Origin: an uncultured Oscillospiraceae bacterium | GTDB lineage: Bacteria; Bacillota; Clostridia; Oscillospirales; Oscillospiraceae | Direction of reading: 5' to 3' | NCBI GenBank assembly: GCA_934573855.1 | Contig: CAKTMF010000008.1 | Location: forward strand, 1 to 64,000 | Length of the DNA stretch: 64,000 bases | Shown here: piece by piece, positions 1 through 7,867 of the stretch | How positions within the stretch are numbered: position 1 is the first letter of the stretch | How the letters are laid out: every line of letters begins with the position of its first letter | Translations under genes and position numbers: made by a program | Notes under the pieces: model-generated | Database searches by the model: none | Told to the model about the DNA's origin: nothing | What the model saw: the letters and a program-made list of their open reading frames with translations, nothing else

Positions 1-5
1 ATGCA

Positions 6-121
<116 letters not shown>

Positions 122-156
122 ACAAAAGGTTTGGCGCAAGTCAAACCTTTTGATTT

Positions 157-232
157 GCCTCCTTAGCTCAATAGGTAGAGCATGCGGCTGTTAACCGCAG
201 GGTCGTAGGTTCGAGTCCTACAGGAGGCGCCA
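157..232 (+). tRNA. tRNA-Asn (GTT)
   Basis: A 76-nt cloverleaf: acceptor GCCTCCT pairs with AGGAGGC, the anticodon loop reads CTGTTAA, the T-loop is TTCGAGT and the CCA end is encoded. It lies 35 nt after the 5S gene, so it is probably co-transcribed with the rRNA operon. Confidence 0.95.
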
Positions 233-241
233 TGACAACGG

Positions 242-271
242 TATTGCCGTCACGATATCGTGACGGCAATA
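242..271. repeat. Perfect 30-bp palindrome between two tRNA genes
   Basis: TATTGCCGTCACGAT is followed directly by its exact reverse complement with no loop. As RNA it could form a strong hairpin in the spacer of the tRNA transcript. There is no T-run after it, so a simple terminator is unlikely; a processing signal or a DNA-level site is possible. Confidence 0.7.
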
Positions 272-290
272 TTTGCAGATGGCGATCAAT

Positions 291-366
291 GGACCGTTAG
301 CTCAGTTGGTAGAGCAACCGGCTCATAACCGGTCGGTCCGGGGTTCGAGTCCCTGACGGTCCACCA
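291..366 (+). tRNA. tRNA with CAT anticodon (Ile2 or elongator Met)
   Basis: A 76-nt cloverleaf with acceptor GGACCGT/ACGGTCC, encoded CCA and anticodon loop CTCATAA. A CAT anticodon can be elongator Met, initiator Met or lysidine-modified Ile2. The paired first acceptor base excludes a typical initiator. The GGACC acceptor with a CTCATAA loop resembles Firmicutes Ile2 genes as I recall them, but this cannot be settled by eye. Confidence 0.9.
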
Positions 367-381
367 TTTTTAAGTGCATAT

Positions 382-457
382 AGGGGAATAGCTCAGCTGG
401 TAGAGCGGCGGTCTCCAAAACCGTAGGCCGAGGGTTCGAAGCCTTCTTCCCCTGCCA
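382..457 (+). tRNA. tRNA-Trp (CCA)
   Basis: A 76-nt cloverleaf with acceptor AGGGGAA/TTCCCCT, anticodon loop CTCCAAA (anticodon CCA), T-loop TTCGAAG and encoded CCA end. It is the third and last tRNA of the cluster, 15 nt after the CAT tRNA and just before a terminator. Confidence 0.94.
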
Positions 458-465
458 TGTGAAAT

Positions 466-516
466 GCCCTGAGATATCTGAACCCCTAGTGTTCGGACGT
501 CTCGGGGCGTTTTTTC
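466..516 (+). terminator. Terminator of the rRNA/tRNA operon
   Basis: An 18-bp stem with a few G-T pairs (arms about 466-483 and 491-508), a short loop and a run of T immediately after. It ends the 5S-tRNA transcript. Confidence 0.85.
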
Positions 517-659
517 ATTTTTCCCCTTATTTATGCAGGCTTTCGGGCTTCGATTATGAAAACGGTAATCGGACACAGAAATGAAAAAAGCTCAAAATCG
601 GGAAGAAAAAACGAAAAAGCTTTACAACATGAACCCATTTGTCCGATTCTTTTGGCGCG

Positions 660-1789
660 CTAATCCTCATGATTACTGTAAAAATCGCGTTCAGCCTGCT
701 GCGGTGTCCGGTACTTATTGTGAGCATGAGGGCGATCAGCATTATAGAAATCCATATAATCATCGAGTGCCGTTCTGAATTCTTTTTCAGAGCGGTATTT
801 CTTACGATATAGCTCCTCACGTTTCAGACTGGAGAAAAAGGATTCGATGACGGAATTATCGTAGGGTGTGCTCGCCTTCGAAAAGGACTGAGTCACACCG
901 AGCTGCTGGAGCAGATTGCAGAAGGTTTCCGAACGAAAATTGATTCTACGATCTGTATGAAAGGTCAATGGAAGCGATGGAGAGCGAAGATTATACGCGT
1001 CCTGAAAGGTACGTCTGATTAATTGGGTGCTGTTTCTCCGACTGACACCATAGCTGATAACCATGCGAGAGAATAGATCAAGGACTACGCAGATATAATG
1101 GTTTTTGCCGTTTGTCCGGAACCAGGTCACATCGCTTACCCATACTTCATCAGGGCGGGACGTATCAAATTGCTGGTTGAGTGTGTTCTTGAGCTGCCGC
1201 TGATCTTTTTTGTACAAGCCTTTTGCATCCTGCCGAATACTGCATAATCCCTGATCCCGCATGAGTTCGGCGACCATTTCTTTGGTTATACTATGCCCGC
1301 GTTCTTTTAAAACGGCACAGATCTTTTTTGCACCGAAATCTGATTGCTGTCATCATAAATCTGCTTGATTTCAATACGGATTTCCTACCGGCGCTGAGTG
1401 TACCACGTCTTATTCCGCTTATTCCTATAAATGTGATTATAATATGTTCCGCGGGGGACATTCAAAGCATCGCAGAGAAGGTGAACGCTATACTGACCAT
1501 GTAATGCTTCCAGCGCTGACAGCTTAAGTTTGAGTAGTGCACGCGGGGAACAATTCGCCTTTGTTATGACCTCAGTGATTTGCTCCAGTCTTGTAGCTTT
1601 TTTCTCCAAAAGCCTGTAGCTATAAAGAGAAATCTCAGCATGTCTTGATTCTTCAATTGACTGGTTTATCCACACATATATGCTGCTCCGCGCGATGCCG
1701 GTCAAAGAAGAAATGTTGGTAATGGGTTCACCGGCTCTGTATCGTTCGAGTATTGTGTTGCGGACATCAGGACTATACTTTTTTCCCAT
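660..1789 (-). pseudogene. IS3-family transposase, broken by a stop and a frameshift
   Basis: The N-terminal part (1789 down to 1388) has a helix-turn-helix (LTGIARSSIYVW) and ends at a TAG at 1387-1385. Translation past that TAG continues in the same frame with homologous sequence (EIRIEIKQIYDD), so TAG is a nonsense mutation. Near 1337-1345 the frame shifts: FGAKKICAVLKERGHSITKE leads into the second part, visible from the ATG at 1277. The rve/DDE core is intact in spacing: D in DVTWFR, D in FHTDR, and E in SVIESFF 36 residues after the second D. The usual HTDRG glycine is changed to R. I found no convincing terminal inverted repeats, so the element's ends are undefined. The element is almost certainly inactive by itself. 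Confidence 0.85.
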
Positions 1790-1930
1790 GTTTTCATCTC
1801 CCTTCTTGGAGATTGTAACACGAAGAAGCCACAGTAAACACGCGCTTCGGCGATAGCGTGACAGAAGACAGTACCATTTTGCTCCGTGAATTTTTTGAAA
1901 TAAACGGCAAAAAACAACCCCCCGGGGGGC

Positions 1931-1959
1931 TTGTAAGGCAAAGCGCAGTCCAGTAAAAT
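1931..1959 (+). promoter_or_regulatory. Likely promoter of the ABC importer operon
   Basis: TTGTAA and TAAAAT are spaced by exactly 17 bp, about 60 bp before the first gene. A C6/G6 dyad at 1918-1929 sits directly upstream and could be a protein site or the hairpin of an upstream terminator. The 1790-2020 stretch shows nothing else I recognise. Confidence 0.5.
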
Positions 1960-2020
1960 ATCACCGTTAGATGCGCCTTACCAAGGCTGCACAAAAGACA
2001 AACAGAAAGGAAGAGGAAAC

Positions 2021-3187
2021 ATGAAGAAAATACTTGCACTGCTCCTGGCCGCGCTCTTGCTGATGAGCCTGCTGGCCGCCTGCGGCAGCCAGCCCGCCCC
2101 CGCTCCCGCGGAAGCCCCCGCGCAGCAGGAGGCCCCCGCCGAGTCCGAAAAGCCTGCCACCATCGAAGTGACCGATATGAAGGGCCGTACGGTCATGCTG
2201 CCTGCGGACATCCAGCGTGTGGTTGTAACCTTCAACATGGAGGAGTATTTTGCCGTTGCCGGTGAGGAAGGCATCGACAAGCTGGTCGGCTGGAGCCACA
2301 AGTATTGGGAAGGTCGCCGCCAGGACGCCTATGACGCCTTTACCGCGGTCTATCCGCAGCTGGCCGACATCCCCGACGTGGGCTACAACGGCGACATCAG
2401 CATTGAAGCCATCATCTCCCTGCAGCCGGACGTGGTGCTGGCCTCCTCCACCGGCGCCAACTACAACGCCCTGGAGCCCGCCTTCGACAATCTGCGCGCC
2501 GCGGGCATCGAGTGCGTCTTCTTTGATTTCCACAAGCAGACCGTCGAGACCCATTGCCAGAGCGTGCAGCTGCTGGGCACGATCCTCGGACAGGAGGAGC
2601 GCGCGCAGGAGATCGCCGACTTCTACACCGAGCAGATGTCTGTCGTGACCGAGCGTCTGGCTGATCTGCCCGACGAGGCGCGTCCCCGTGTGTACATGGA
2701 GTTCAGCATGGGTCCCGGCCAGTACGGCAACACCTGGTCCGAGCAGATGTGGGGCGCGCTGATCCGCACCTGCGGCGGCACGAATATCGCGGCCGGGATG
2801 GAGGGCGCGTCCGTTGACATCGCGCCGGAACAGGTCATTTCTGCCAACCCCGAGGTCATCATTTTCGCCTGCAGCCCGCGCAACGACGTCAGTGACAACA
2901 TCGTCGTCGGTTACAGCGCGGATGAGGCGCTGGCCCGCGAGCACATGGAAGCCTATAAGACCCGCGACGGCTGGGCCAATCTGGATGCGGTGAAAAACAA
3001 CCGCATGGGCGGGCTGTACCACGACCTGAGCCGTCATATCTTCGACTTCGCCGGTGCGCAGTTCCTGGCGAAGATGATCCAGCCCGAGCTCTTTGCCGAT
3101 CTCGATCCCGAGGCCAATCTCGCCGAGTTCTTTGAGCGCTTCATGCCGGTCGACCTTGACGGCGTGTGGACGATCAGCCTGGGCTGA
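2021..3187 (+). CDS. Iron/siderophore/cobalamin-type ABC transporter substrate-binding lipoprotein
   Basis: A 388-residue lipoprotein: a signal peptide with lipobox LLAAC (lipidated Cys21), then a low-complexity Ala/Pro/Glu linker, then a TroA-like (FecB/BtuF class) binding fold. Visible family signatures are the TIEVTDMKGRTVMLP start of the domain, ISLQPDVVLAS, and GGTNIAAGM before a second NPEVIIF. A strong Shine-Dalgarno (AGGAAGAGG) precedes the ATG. The permease gene starts 3 bp downstream, so it is the first gene of an importer operon. The ligand cannot be read from sequence: ferric siderophore, heme or corrinoid are all possible for this class. Confidence 0.88.
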   Translation: MKKILALLLAALLLMSLLAACGSQPAPAPAEAPAQQEAPAESEKPATIEVTDMKGRTVMLPADIQRVVVTFNMEEYFAVAGEEGIDKLVGWSHKYWEGRRQDAYDAFTAVYPQLADIPDVGYNGDISIEAIISLQPDVVLASSTGANYNALEPAFDNLRAAGIECVFFDFHKQTVETHCQSVQLLGTILGQEERAQEIADFYTEQMSVVTERLADLPDEARPRVYMEFSMGPGQYGNTWSEQMWGALIRTCGGTNIAAGMEGASVDIAPEQVISANPEVIIFACSPRNDVSDNIVVGYSADEALAREHMEAYKTRDGWANLDAVKNNRMGGLYHDLSRHIFDFAGAQFLAKMIQPELFADLDPEANLAEFFERFMPVDLDGVWTISLG

Positions 3188-3190
3188 TGT

Positions 3191-4249
3191 ATGGGCAGCA
3201 ACAGCACATTGAATGATTCCAGCCGCGCAGTCTATGCGCGGCTGAATCAAAAGAAATACTGGATCATTGCGGGACTTGCGGTGTTCTGCCTGACCGCCTG
3301 CGTGCTGGATATCCTGACTGCCGCGGCCTCACCGTTGTACCGGCTCTCTGCTCGCGACGTGATCCAGTGCCTGCTCCATCCGCAGAAGGCCGCGCCCGGC
3401 ACCTACGTCATCGTCGTCAAGATGCGTCTACCGATCTCGCTGATGGCGCTGGTGGTGGGCTTCTCGCTGGGGACCGCGGGCGCCGTCATGCAGACGATCC
3501 TGCACAACCCGCTGGCCAGCCCCTATACCCTCGGCGTGGGAACGGCGGCGGGCTTCGGCGCTTCGATCGCCATCGTGTTCGGCCTCGGCTCCATGATGAC
3601 CTCGGTACTGGCCTTCATGTTTGCCATGCTGATCTGCCTAATGATCTATTTTATGGGGCGGAACAATGTCAGTTCCGGTTCGTTGGTGCTCTCGGGCATT
3701 GCCTGCCTCTTTCTGTTCCAGGCTCTGCAGGCTTTGCTTCAATATGGTGCGTCGGAGGATCAGAATCAGAGCATCGTCTTCTGGTCCTTCGGCTCTCTGC
3801 AGAGCACCGATTGGATGAAGCTGCTGCTCACCGCCGTGGTCGTGGCAGCGACGACTCCGTTGATCTTTGCCGATTCCTGGAAATACACGGCGCTGACCAT
3901 GGGCGACGAGAAAGCAGTCAGCCTCGGCGTCAACGTCTCGGGGCTCAAGATCAAGGCTTTCTTCCTGATCTCCCTGATGGCGGCGGTCTCCGTCTGCTTC
4001 ACCGGCTCCATCGGCTTCATCGGTCTGGCCGGGCCGCACATCGCCCGCATGATGGTTGGCGAGGATCAGCGCTTTTATCTGCCGATCTCGGCTCTCTGCG
4101 GCGCGGCGATTCTATCGGCCGCCTCGGTGATTTCCAAGATCATTCAGCCGGGCTCCGTGTTCCCGATCGGCATCGTCACCTCGCTCATTGGCGTGCCCTT
4201 CTTCTTCTCGCTGGTGTTCCGCGCCAACAAAGGAGGCAGACGCGCATGA
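3191..4249 (+). CDS. FecCD-family ABC transporter permease
   Basis: A 352-residue polytopic membrane protein of the FecCD/BtuC family. Diagnostic stretches are RLPISLMALVVGFSLGTAGA followed by the MQTILHNPLASPYTLG loop, and SIGFIGLAGPHIARMMVG near the C-terminus, which is the coupling region to the ATPase. Usual family length is about 330-350. Its last codons overlap the ATPase start (ATGA at 4246-4249), which implies translational coupling. It should act as a homodimer that moves the ligand delivered by the upstream lipoprotein. Confidence 0.92.
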   Translation: MGSNSTLNDSSRAVYARLNQKKYWIIAGLAVFCLTACVLDILTAAASPLYRLSARDVIQCLLHPQKAAPGTYVIVVKMRLPISLMALVVGFSLGTAGAVMQTILHNPLASPYTLGVGTAAGFGASIAIVFGLGSMMTSVLAFMFAMLICLMIYFMGRNNVSSGSLVLSGIACLFLFQALQALLQYGASEDQNQSIVFWSFGSLQSTDWMKLLLTAVVVAATTPLIFADSWKYTALTMGDEKAVSLGVNVSGLKIKAFFLISLMAAVSVCFTGSIGFIGLAGPHIARMMVGEDQRFYLPISALCGAAILSAASVISKIIQPGSVFPIGIVTSLIGVPFFFSLVFRANKGGRRA

Positions 4250-5040
4250 GCATTCGCATTGAACATATGAAATACGCCTATCCCAAGGCGAAGGAGCCCA
4301 TCATCAAGGATATCTCATTCGAGGTACCGGACGGCAAGGTGACGGTGATCATCGGCGCGAATGGCGTGGGCAAATCCACTCTGATCAAGAACATGCTCGG
4401 CATCTTTAAGGGCGAGGGCGAGGCCTGGTTCGACGGGAAGAACCGGAAAAGCATGAGCCACGGGGAGCTGACGACTCTGGTGGGCTACATGACGCAGGAG
4501 AACGCCCTGCTCACGAGCCTGTCGGTGCTGAACGTGGTACTGCTGGGCCGTCTTGGCACCCTGAACATCAAGGTGCAGGATGAGGATATCGACAAGGCCA
4601 TGGCCATGCTGCATCTGCTGCACCTGGAGCCCTATGTGGAGCGCCCCTTCTACGCCCTCTCCGGCGGCCAGCGCCGCATGGTGGACGTGGCTCAGACCCT
4701 GGTGCGTGATCCGAAGATCCTAATCATGGATGAGCCCACGGCCAACCTCGACCTGGTCAACGAAATGCAGGTGCTGGAGCTGGTCAAGGCCTACACCCAC
4801 AAGCGCGGCACGGCGACGCTCCTGACGCTGCACGATCTCAACATGGCCGCACGTTACGCCGACCATATGATTCTGCTCAAGGACGGCTGTGTTTACCGTG
4901 AAGGCACGCCCTGCGAGATCATCACAGAGGAGAACATTCGCGAGGCCTACGGCGTGAACGTCCATGTCCACACCAGCAGCCGCACGGGTACGCCCATGCT
5001 GCTGCTGACACCGGTCGTGGAGACCGAATATTTGTTCTGA
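4246..5040 (+). CDS. Iron-complex-type ABC transporter ATP-binding protein
   Basis: A 264-residue ATPase. Walker A is GANGVGKST (residues 37-45), the Q-loop is in MTQENA, the signature is LSGGQRR, Walker B is ILIMDEPTANLD, and the switch histidine is in TLHDLNMA. The start is the ATG overlapping the permease stop. A longer open frame upstream of it is only a shadow of the permease. It energises the FecCD permease. Confidence 0.93.
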   Translation: MSIRIEHMKYAYPKAKEPIIKDISFEVPDGKVTVIIGANGVGKSTLIKNMLGIFKGEGEAWFDGKNRKSMSHGELTTLVGYMTQENALLTSLSVLNVVLLGRLGTLNIKVQDEDIDKAMAMLHLLHLEPYVERPFYALSGGQRRMVDVAQTLVRDPKILIMDEPTANLDLVNEMQVLELVKAYTHKRGTATLLTLHDLNMAARYADHMILLKDGCVYREGTPCEIITEENIREAYGVNVHVHTSSRTGTPMLLLTPVVETEYLF

Positions 5041-5050
5041 GGATATCACT

Positions 5051-5812
5051 ATGGAAATGCAGGATAGAATAAACAGCTACTGGTCGAAGCGCGCTGATGA
5101 GTTCGGCGATGCGAGATATACGGACATGCAGAGCCAAAAGAGGAAAAACTGGGAAAAATTAATCAAAGAGCATCTTCCGGTTAAATCTTCCATCCACGCT
5201 CTCGACCTCGGAACAGGAGCAGGATTCTTTTCTTTCATACTAAGTGACCTGGGCTGTGATGTTACGGGAATTGACTATTCGGAAGAGATGCTGAAAAACG
5301 CCCACAAAAACTGTGAGCGTCTGGGGTATTCTGGAATAACATTCCTGCAGATGGATGCGCAGGAGCTTCAGTTTCAAGATGAGAGCTTTGATTTCATCTT
5401 CACGCGAAATGTAACATGGACCCTGCCAGATCCGGAAAAAGCTTATCATGAAATGCTCCGGGTTTTAGCTCCCGGCGGGAGGATAATGAATGCAGACGCC
5501 AACTACTCCACTGGCTTCAAACAGATGGATGAGAGAGGCCTGACAGAGAAGATGGCCGAACATGCGAATCCAAACTATACGCATCCCGCCAATAGCTTGG
5601 AGATGTTGCGGGAACGGAACGATATAGCACAGTCTCTGTATATAGCGGAGGAATCCCGGCCAATATGGGACATGCGTGTTCTGATGGCCGGAGGTATAGA
5701 ACGTTTCTGGTTAGACTTGGATGTGAATGCCAACATCTTTGGAATGGTGCAAGCACCTGCACAGGCGAAAATCAGCCCGGAATTCGTCTTGGTTGCTGAA
5801 AAACAGATTTGA
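5051..5812 (+). CDS. Class I SAM-dependent methyltransferase
   Basis: A 253-residue protein with a Rossmann-type methyltransferase core: motif I ALDLGTGAGFFS (about residues 51-62), the acidic D at the end of strand 2 (VTGIDYSEEML), the motif II region FDFIFTRNVTW, and LRVLAPGGRIM. It starts 10 bp after the ATPase, with TGAGGATA as ribosome binding site, so it belongs to the importer operon. Its base composition is AT-richer than the transporter genes, which may mean a separate origin. The substrate is unknown. It might act on the imported metal complex or corrinoid, or on a metallophore, but that is inference from position only. Confidence 0.85.
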   Translation: MEMQDRINSYWSKRADEFGDARYTDMQSQKRKNWEKLIKEHLPVKSSIHALDLGTGAGFFSFILSDLGCDVTGIDYSEEMLKNAHKNCERLGYSGITFLQMDAQELQFQDESFDFIFTRNVTWTLPDPEKAYHEMLRVLAPGGRIMNADANYSTGFKQMDERGLTEKMAEHANPNYTHPANSLEMLRERNDIAQSLYIAEESRPIWDMRVLMAGGIERFWLDLDVNANIFGMVQAPAQAKISPEFVLVAEKQI

Positions 5813-5836
5813 GGATTAGCGGAGATACTCCCCGTA

Positions 5837-5883
5837 GACACCTTTTGTTGCAAATACCCTTCTCTGGACACCGTTTGGTGCAA
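5837..5883. repeat. Two 17-bp imperfect direct repeats, possible insertion-element end
   Basis: The pattern GACACCKTTTGKTGCAA (K is G or T) occurs at 5837-5853 and 5867-5883, a 30-bp period. Multiple short direct repeats of this kind are typical of IS21-type ends, but no transposase is next to it. Confidence 0.4.
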
Positions 5884-5894
5884 CACAGACAGTC

Positions 5895-5933
5895 AAAAAG
5901 CCATGAAAACATTTGTTTTCTTGGCTTTTTACA
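5895..5933 (+). terminator. Terminator after the methyltransferase gene
   Basis: A 16-bp stem with one mismatch (5895-5910 with 5915-5930) around the loop ATTT. The 3' arm ends in TTTTT and the 5' arm starts with AAAAA, so it could work in both directions. Confidence 0.75.
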
Positions 5934-5966
5934 TAAATAGATTATGAGTCTGACGGATGGCTCAGC

Positions 5967-6155
5967 ATGCAGTCAACAAACGTCGATGATTATTGTTTTG
6001 CTGAAGAGCTTGCAAATGCGCTTGGCGTTGTCGTAAAAGCACCGAGTGATTTGCTGTATATTATGCCAAACGGGAAAATGCGCGTAGGAGAATTTCGAGA
6101 GGGAAAGTTTGTTGACTATGGAGAACAAATTTACTTCTACCCAAGTATGATCTAG
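5967..6155 (+). pseudogene. Tail fragment of a polymorphic-toxin-like protein
   Basis: A 62-codon ORF. FAEELANALGVVVKAPSD followed by a short PNGK turn resembles, as I recall it, the FAxxLAxxLGxxVxAP segment near the C-terminus of some Rhs/filamentous-haemagglutinin-type toxins. The open frame extends upstream only to a stop at 5934-5936, and nothing of the large upstream protein remains. Its last dozen residues are read out of frame across the start of the araD fragment, so the two remnants are joined near 6119. No ribosome binding site is convincing. The toxin assignment is tentative. Confidence 0.4.
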
Positions 6156-6784
6156 TGACCTTTACATGGGGAAATGTTTCGGGCATTGACCGAGGCAGGG
6201 GACTGGTTGTGATCAAACCCTCCGGGATACCTTATGAGCAGATGAGCAAGGACGATATGGTTGTGATCGACTTTGACGGGCGTGTTGCGGAGGGCAAATG
6301 GAAACCATCCAGTGATGCGCCCACCCACATGGAGCTATATCGCGCGTTCCCGGACTGCGGCGGCATCGTCCACACTCATTCCCGTTGGGCTACTACTTTC
6401 GCTCAAGCCGGGATGGGAATCCCTGCCATGGGTACTACCCACGCAGATTATTTTTACGGCGACATCCCCTGCACCCGGAAGATGACCGAGGCCGAGATTG
6501 CGGGCGAGTACGAGAAGGAAACCGGCAAGGTCATTGTCGAGACCTTCAAGGATAAGAATCCGACCGCCACTCCCGGCGTCATCGTCCACAGCCACGGGCC
6601 TTTTGCATGGGGCATGGATGCCATGAACGCGCTGCATAACGCGGTAGTCATGGAGGAGGTCGCTTTCATGGACTGGCACGCCATGACGATCAATCCGGAA
6701 AAAAGCAGCATGCAGCAGGAGCTGTTGGACAGGCATTATCTGCGCAAGCACGGCAACAGCGCCTATTACGGACAGAATAAATGA
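6122..6784 (+). pseudogene. araD: L-ribulose-5-phosphate 4-epimerase, 5' end missing
   Basis: From about 6122 the reading frame matches AraD (LPKYDLVTFTWGNVS onward) to the normal C-terminus (HYLRKHGNSAYYGQ). The zinc and active-site segments are present: THSRW, the GTTHADYF loop, and HSHGPFAWG. The first ~15 residues and any start codon are absent: the frame runs into a TGA at 6113-6115. The only possible start is a GTG at 6155 inside the conserved LVTFTW segment with no Shine-Dalgarno. I read this as a 5'-truncated remnant of a pentose (arabinose) catabolic gene rather than a working enzyme, although a truncated product from the GTG cannot be fully excluded. Downstream sequence shows no other ara genes. 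Confidence 0.75.
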
Positions 6785-6815
6785 ACAAATTCTATTCATA
6801 TATACCGTAAAGGAT

Positions 6816-7133
6816 TTGGATAGCCTATCAGTGTTAGAGTTTACGGGCTACTACAAAGCATGGCGGCGGTTTGTCATAGCATCTCGGCTTGGCCATACTC
6901 CCACCGAGAATGATTTAGTTGTTGGCAATATGGCTGGAGGCGGAGCAAACCTCAAAAGCAAGTTTTCTAAATTTAGACGGGCAAATAAGTCCGTAGCAGA
7001 GGTTATGTCAATAATGAAGCACGACCTCACCAGCACTAATCTTGGATTGCAGTATGCGTTTCTGACAGAAAAGGCGTTATCTAAATTAACATTGATTGAT
7101 ACCAAGATGGTAAAAAGAAAGGATGCAGTATGA
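6816..7133 (+). CDS. Hypothetical protein, possibly a fragment
   Basis: A 105-codon frame beginning with TTG after AAAGGA. The product is basic (SKFSKFRRANKS) with no signal peptide or membrane segment, and I do not recognise a family. It overlaps the following broken small ORF by four bases (ATGA), the usual layout of phage or integrative-element genes. It sits among gene remnants, so it may itself be decayed. Confidence 0.4.
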   Translation: MDSLSVLEFTGYYKAWRRFVIASRLGHTPTENDLVVGNMAGGGANLKSKFSKFRRANKSVAEVMSIMKHDLTSTNLGLQYAFLTEKALSKLTLIDTKMVKRKDAV

Positions 7134-7240
7134 CAAGAAATGATTTCCTTAATGATGTAACCGAATGATGGGAGCTGCTTGACCGCTGCTCCGATAAGGG
7201 ATGTTATATCTGCAAAGACATCATCGACTCCGACCAACTT
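7130..7240 (+). pseudogene. Small conserved ORF fragment with an early stop
   Basis: The reading starts MTRNDFLNDVTE and meets TGA at 7166-7168. The same frame continues as WELLDRCSDKGCYICKDIID. TGA therefore probably replaced TGG (Trp), giving the WW pair I remember from small ORFs of clostridial mobile elements. The coding sense ends near 7240, where the HAD hydrolase fragment begins in another frame. Family and function are unknown. Confidence 0.45.
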
Positions 7241-7658
7241 GACGAGTATCGCGGACCTCATGCGGGACATGAACGTGAACAGACTGAAGATAATCATATC
7301 CGCTGATGGCGAGACCGCAAACAGCGAGCTCAAAGCCTTCCGAGAAAAGGTGCTTGCAGAGGCCGGGGAGGTGCTTGACCTCTATTTTTCCCCCGATACA
7401 TACCTCGAAGTCGTACTTAAAGGAGTAAATAAGGGCTGCGCACTGAAAAAGGTGTGAGAATACTTCGGCTGCGATATCGGCAGCTCCGTCGCAGCGGGAG
7501 ATGAGGAAAACGACCTTGAAATGATAAAGACGGCGGGAATCGGCTGCGCCGTGGCAAACGCGATGCCGAGCGTAAAGGCCGCCGCGGCATTTGTCACGCA
7601 GAACGATTGCGAGCATGACGGTATTGTAGAGATCATCGACAGGTTCGTTATCGTCTGA
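7240..7658 (+). pseudogene. Cof-type HAD hydrolase, C-terminal remnant with internal stop
   Basis: The frame encodes the C-terminal third of a HAD-IIB (Cof-like) phosphatase: YLEVVLKGVNKGCALK, then the stop TGA at 7455-7457, then in the same frame EYFGCDIG, GDEENDLEMIKTAG (the GDxxND loop), and FVTQNDCEHDG. The N-terminal DxD nucleophile region is missing, and one internal codon is a stop. It is inactive. The junction with the preceding fragment lies around 7235-7255. Confidence 0.75.
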
Positions 7659-7677
7659 ACGCTATTCGGCCCTTGTG

Positions 7678-7735
7678 AAATACAGACTCTCGACGGGTAT
7701 CCGGCAGGGATGGCCGCAGGGAGTCTGTATTTTTT
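7678..7735 (+). terminator. Terminator closing the remnant region
   Basis: The 12-bp perfect stem AAATACAGACTC (7678-7689) pairs with GAGTCTGTATTT (7721-7732) around a 31-nt loop and runs into T residues. It is probably the native terminator of the lost HAD gene. Confidence 0.75.
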
Positions 7736-7788
7736 AGATTGATCAAATTTCCGTCCCAAAAAAATTTCCTTAAACCGAAAAATTTTTA

Positions 7789-7826
7789 TTGAAAAAACTA
7801 TAAATATATAATATACTGCTGGTATA
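7789..7826 (+). promoter_or_regulatory. Promoter of the blaI-M56 pair with a possible operator dyad
   Basis: TTGAAA (7789-7794) and TATACT (7812-7817) are spaced by 17 bp. The -10 box is part of an inverted repeat TATAC-TGCTG-GTATA (7812-7826). BlaI-type repressors normally bind a dyad over their own promoter, so this is a candidate autoregulatory site. That role is inference. Confidence 0.6.
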
Positions 7827-7867
7827 AGCTTGGATAATTGAGACGGAAATTGATATGGAGGTTTGAA

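Noticed and set aside
3367..4245. The long frame leading into the ABC ATPase from 3367
   Set aside because: The upstream 293 codons are the permease gene read in another frame; the ATPase homology starts at the ATG at 4246.
7455..7457. TGA read as selenocysteine or tryptophan in the HAD hydrolase fragment
   Set aside because: No SECIS-like hairpin was seen after it, the N-terminal catalytic part of the gene is missing, and neighbouring fragments are broken as well, so decay is the simpler reading.
5837..7735. A prophage or integrative element
   Set aside because: No integrase, structural or replication gene and no attachment-site duplication at the tRNA genes was found; only fragments are present.
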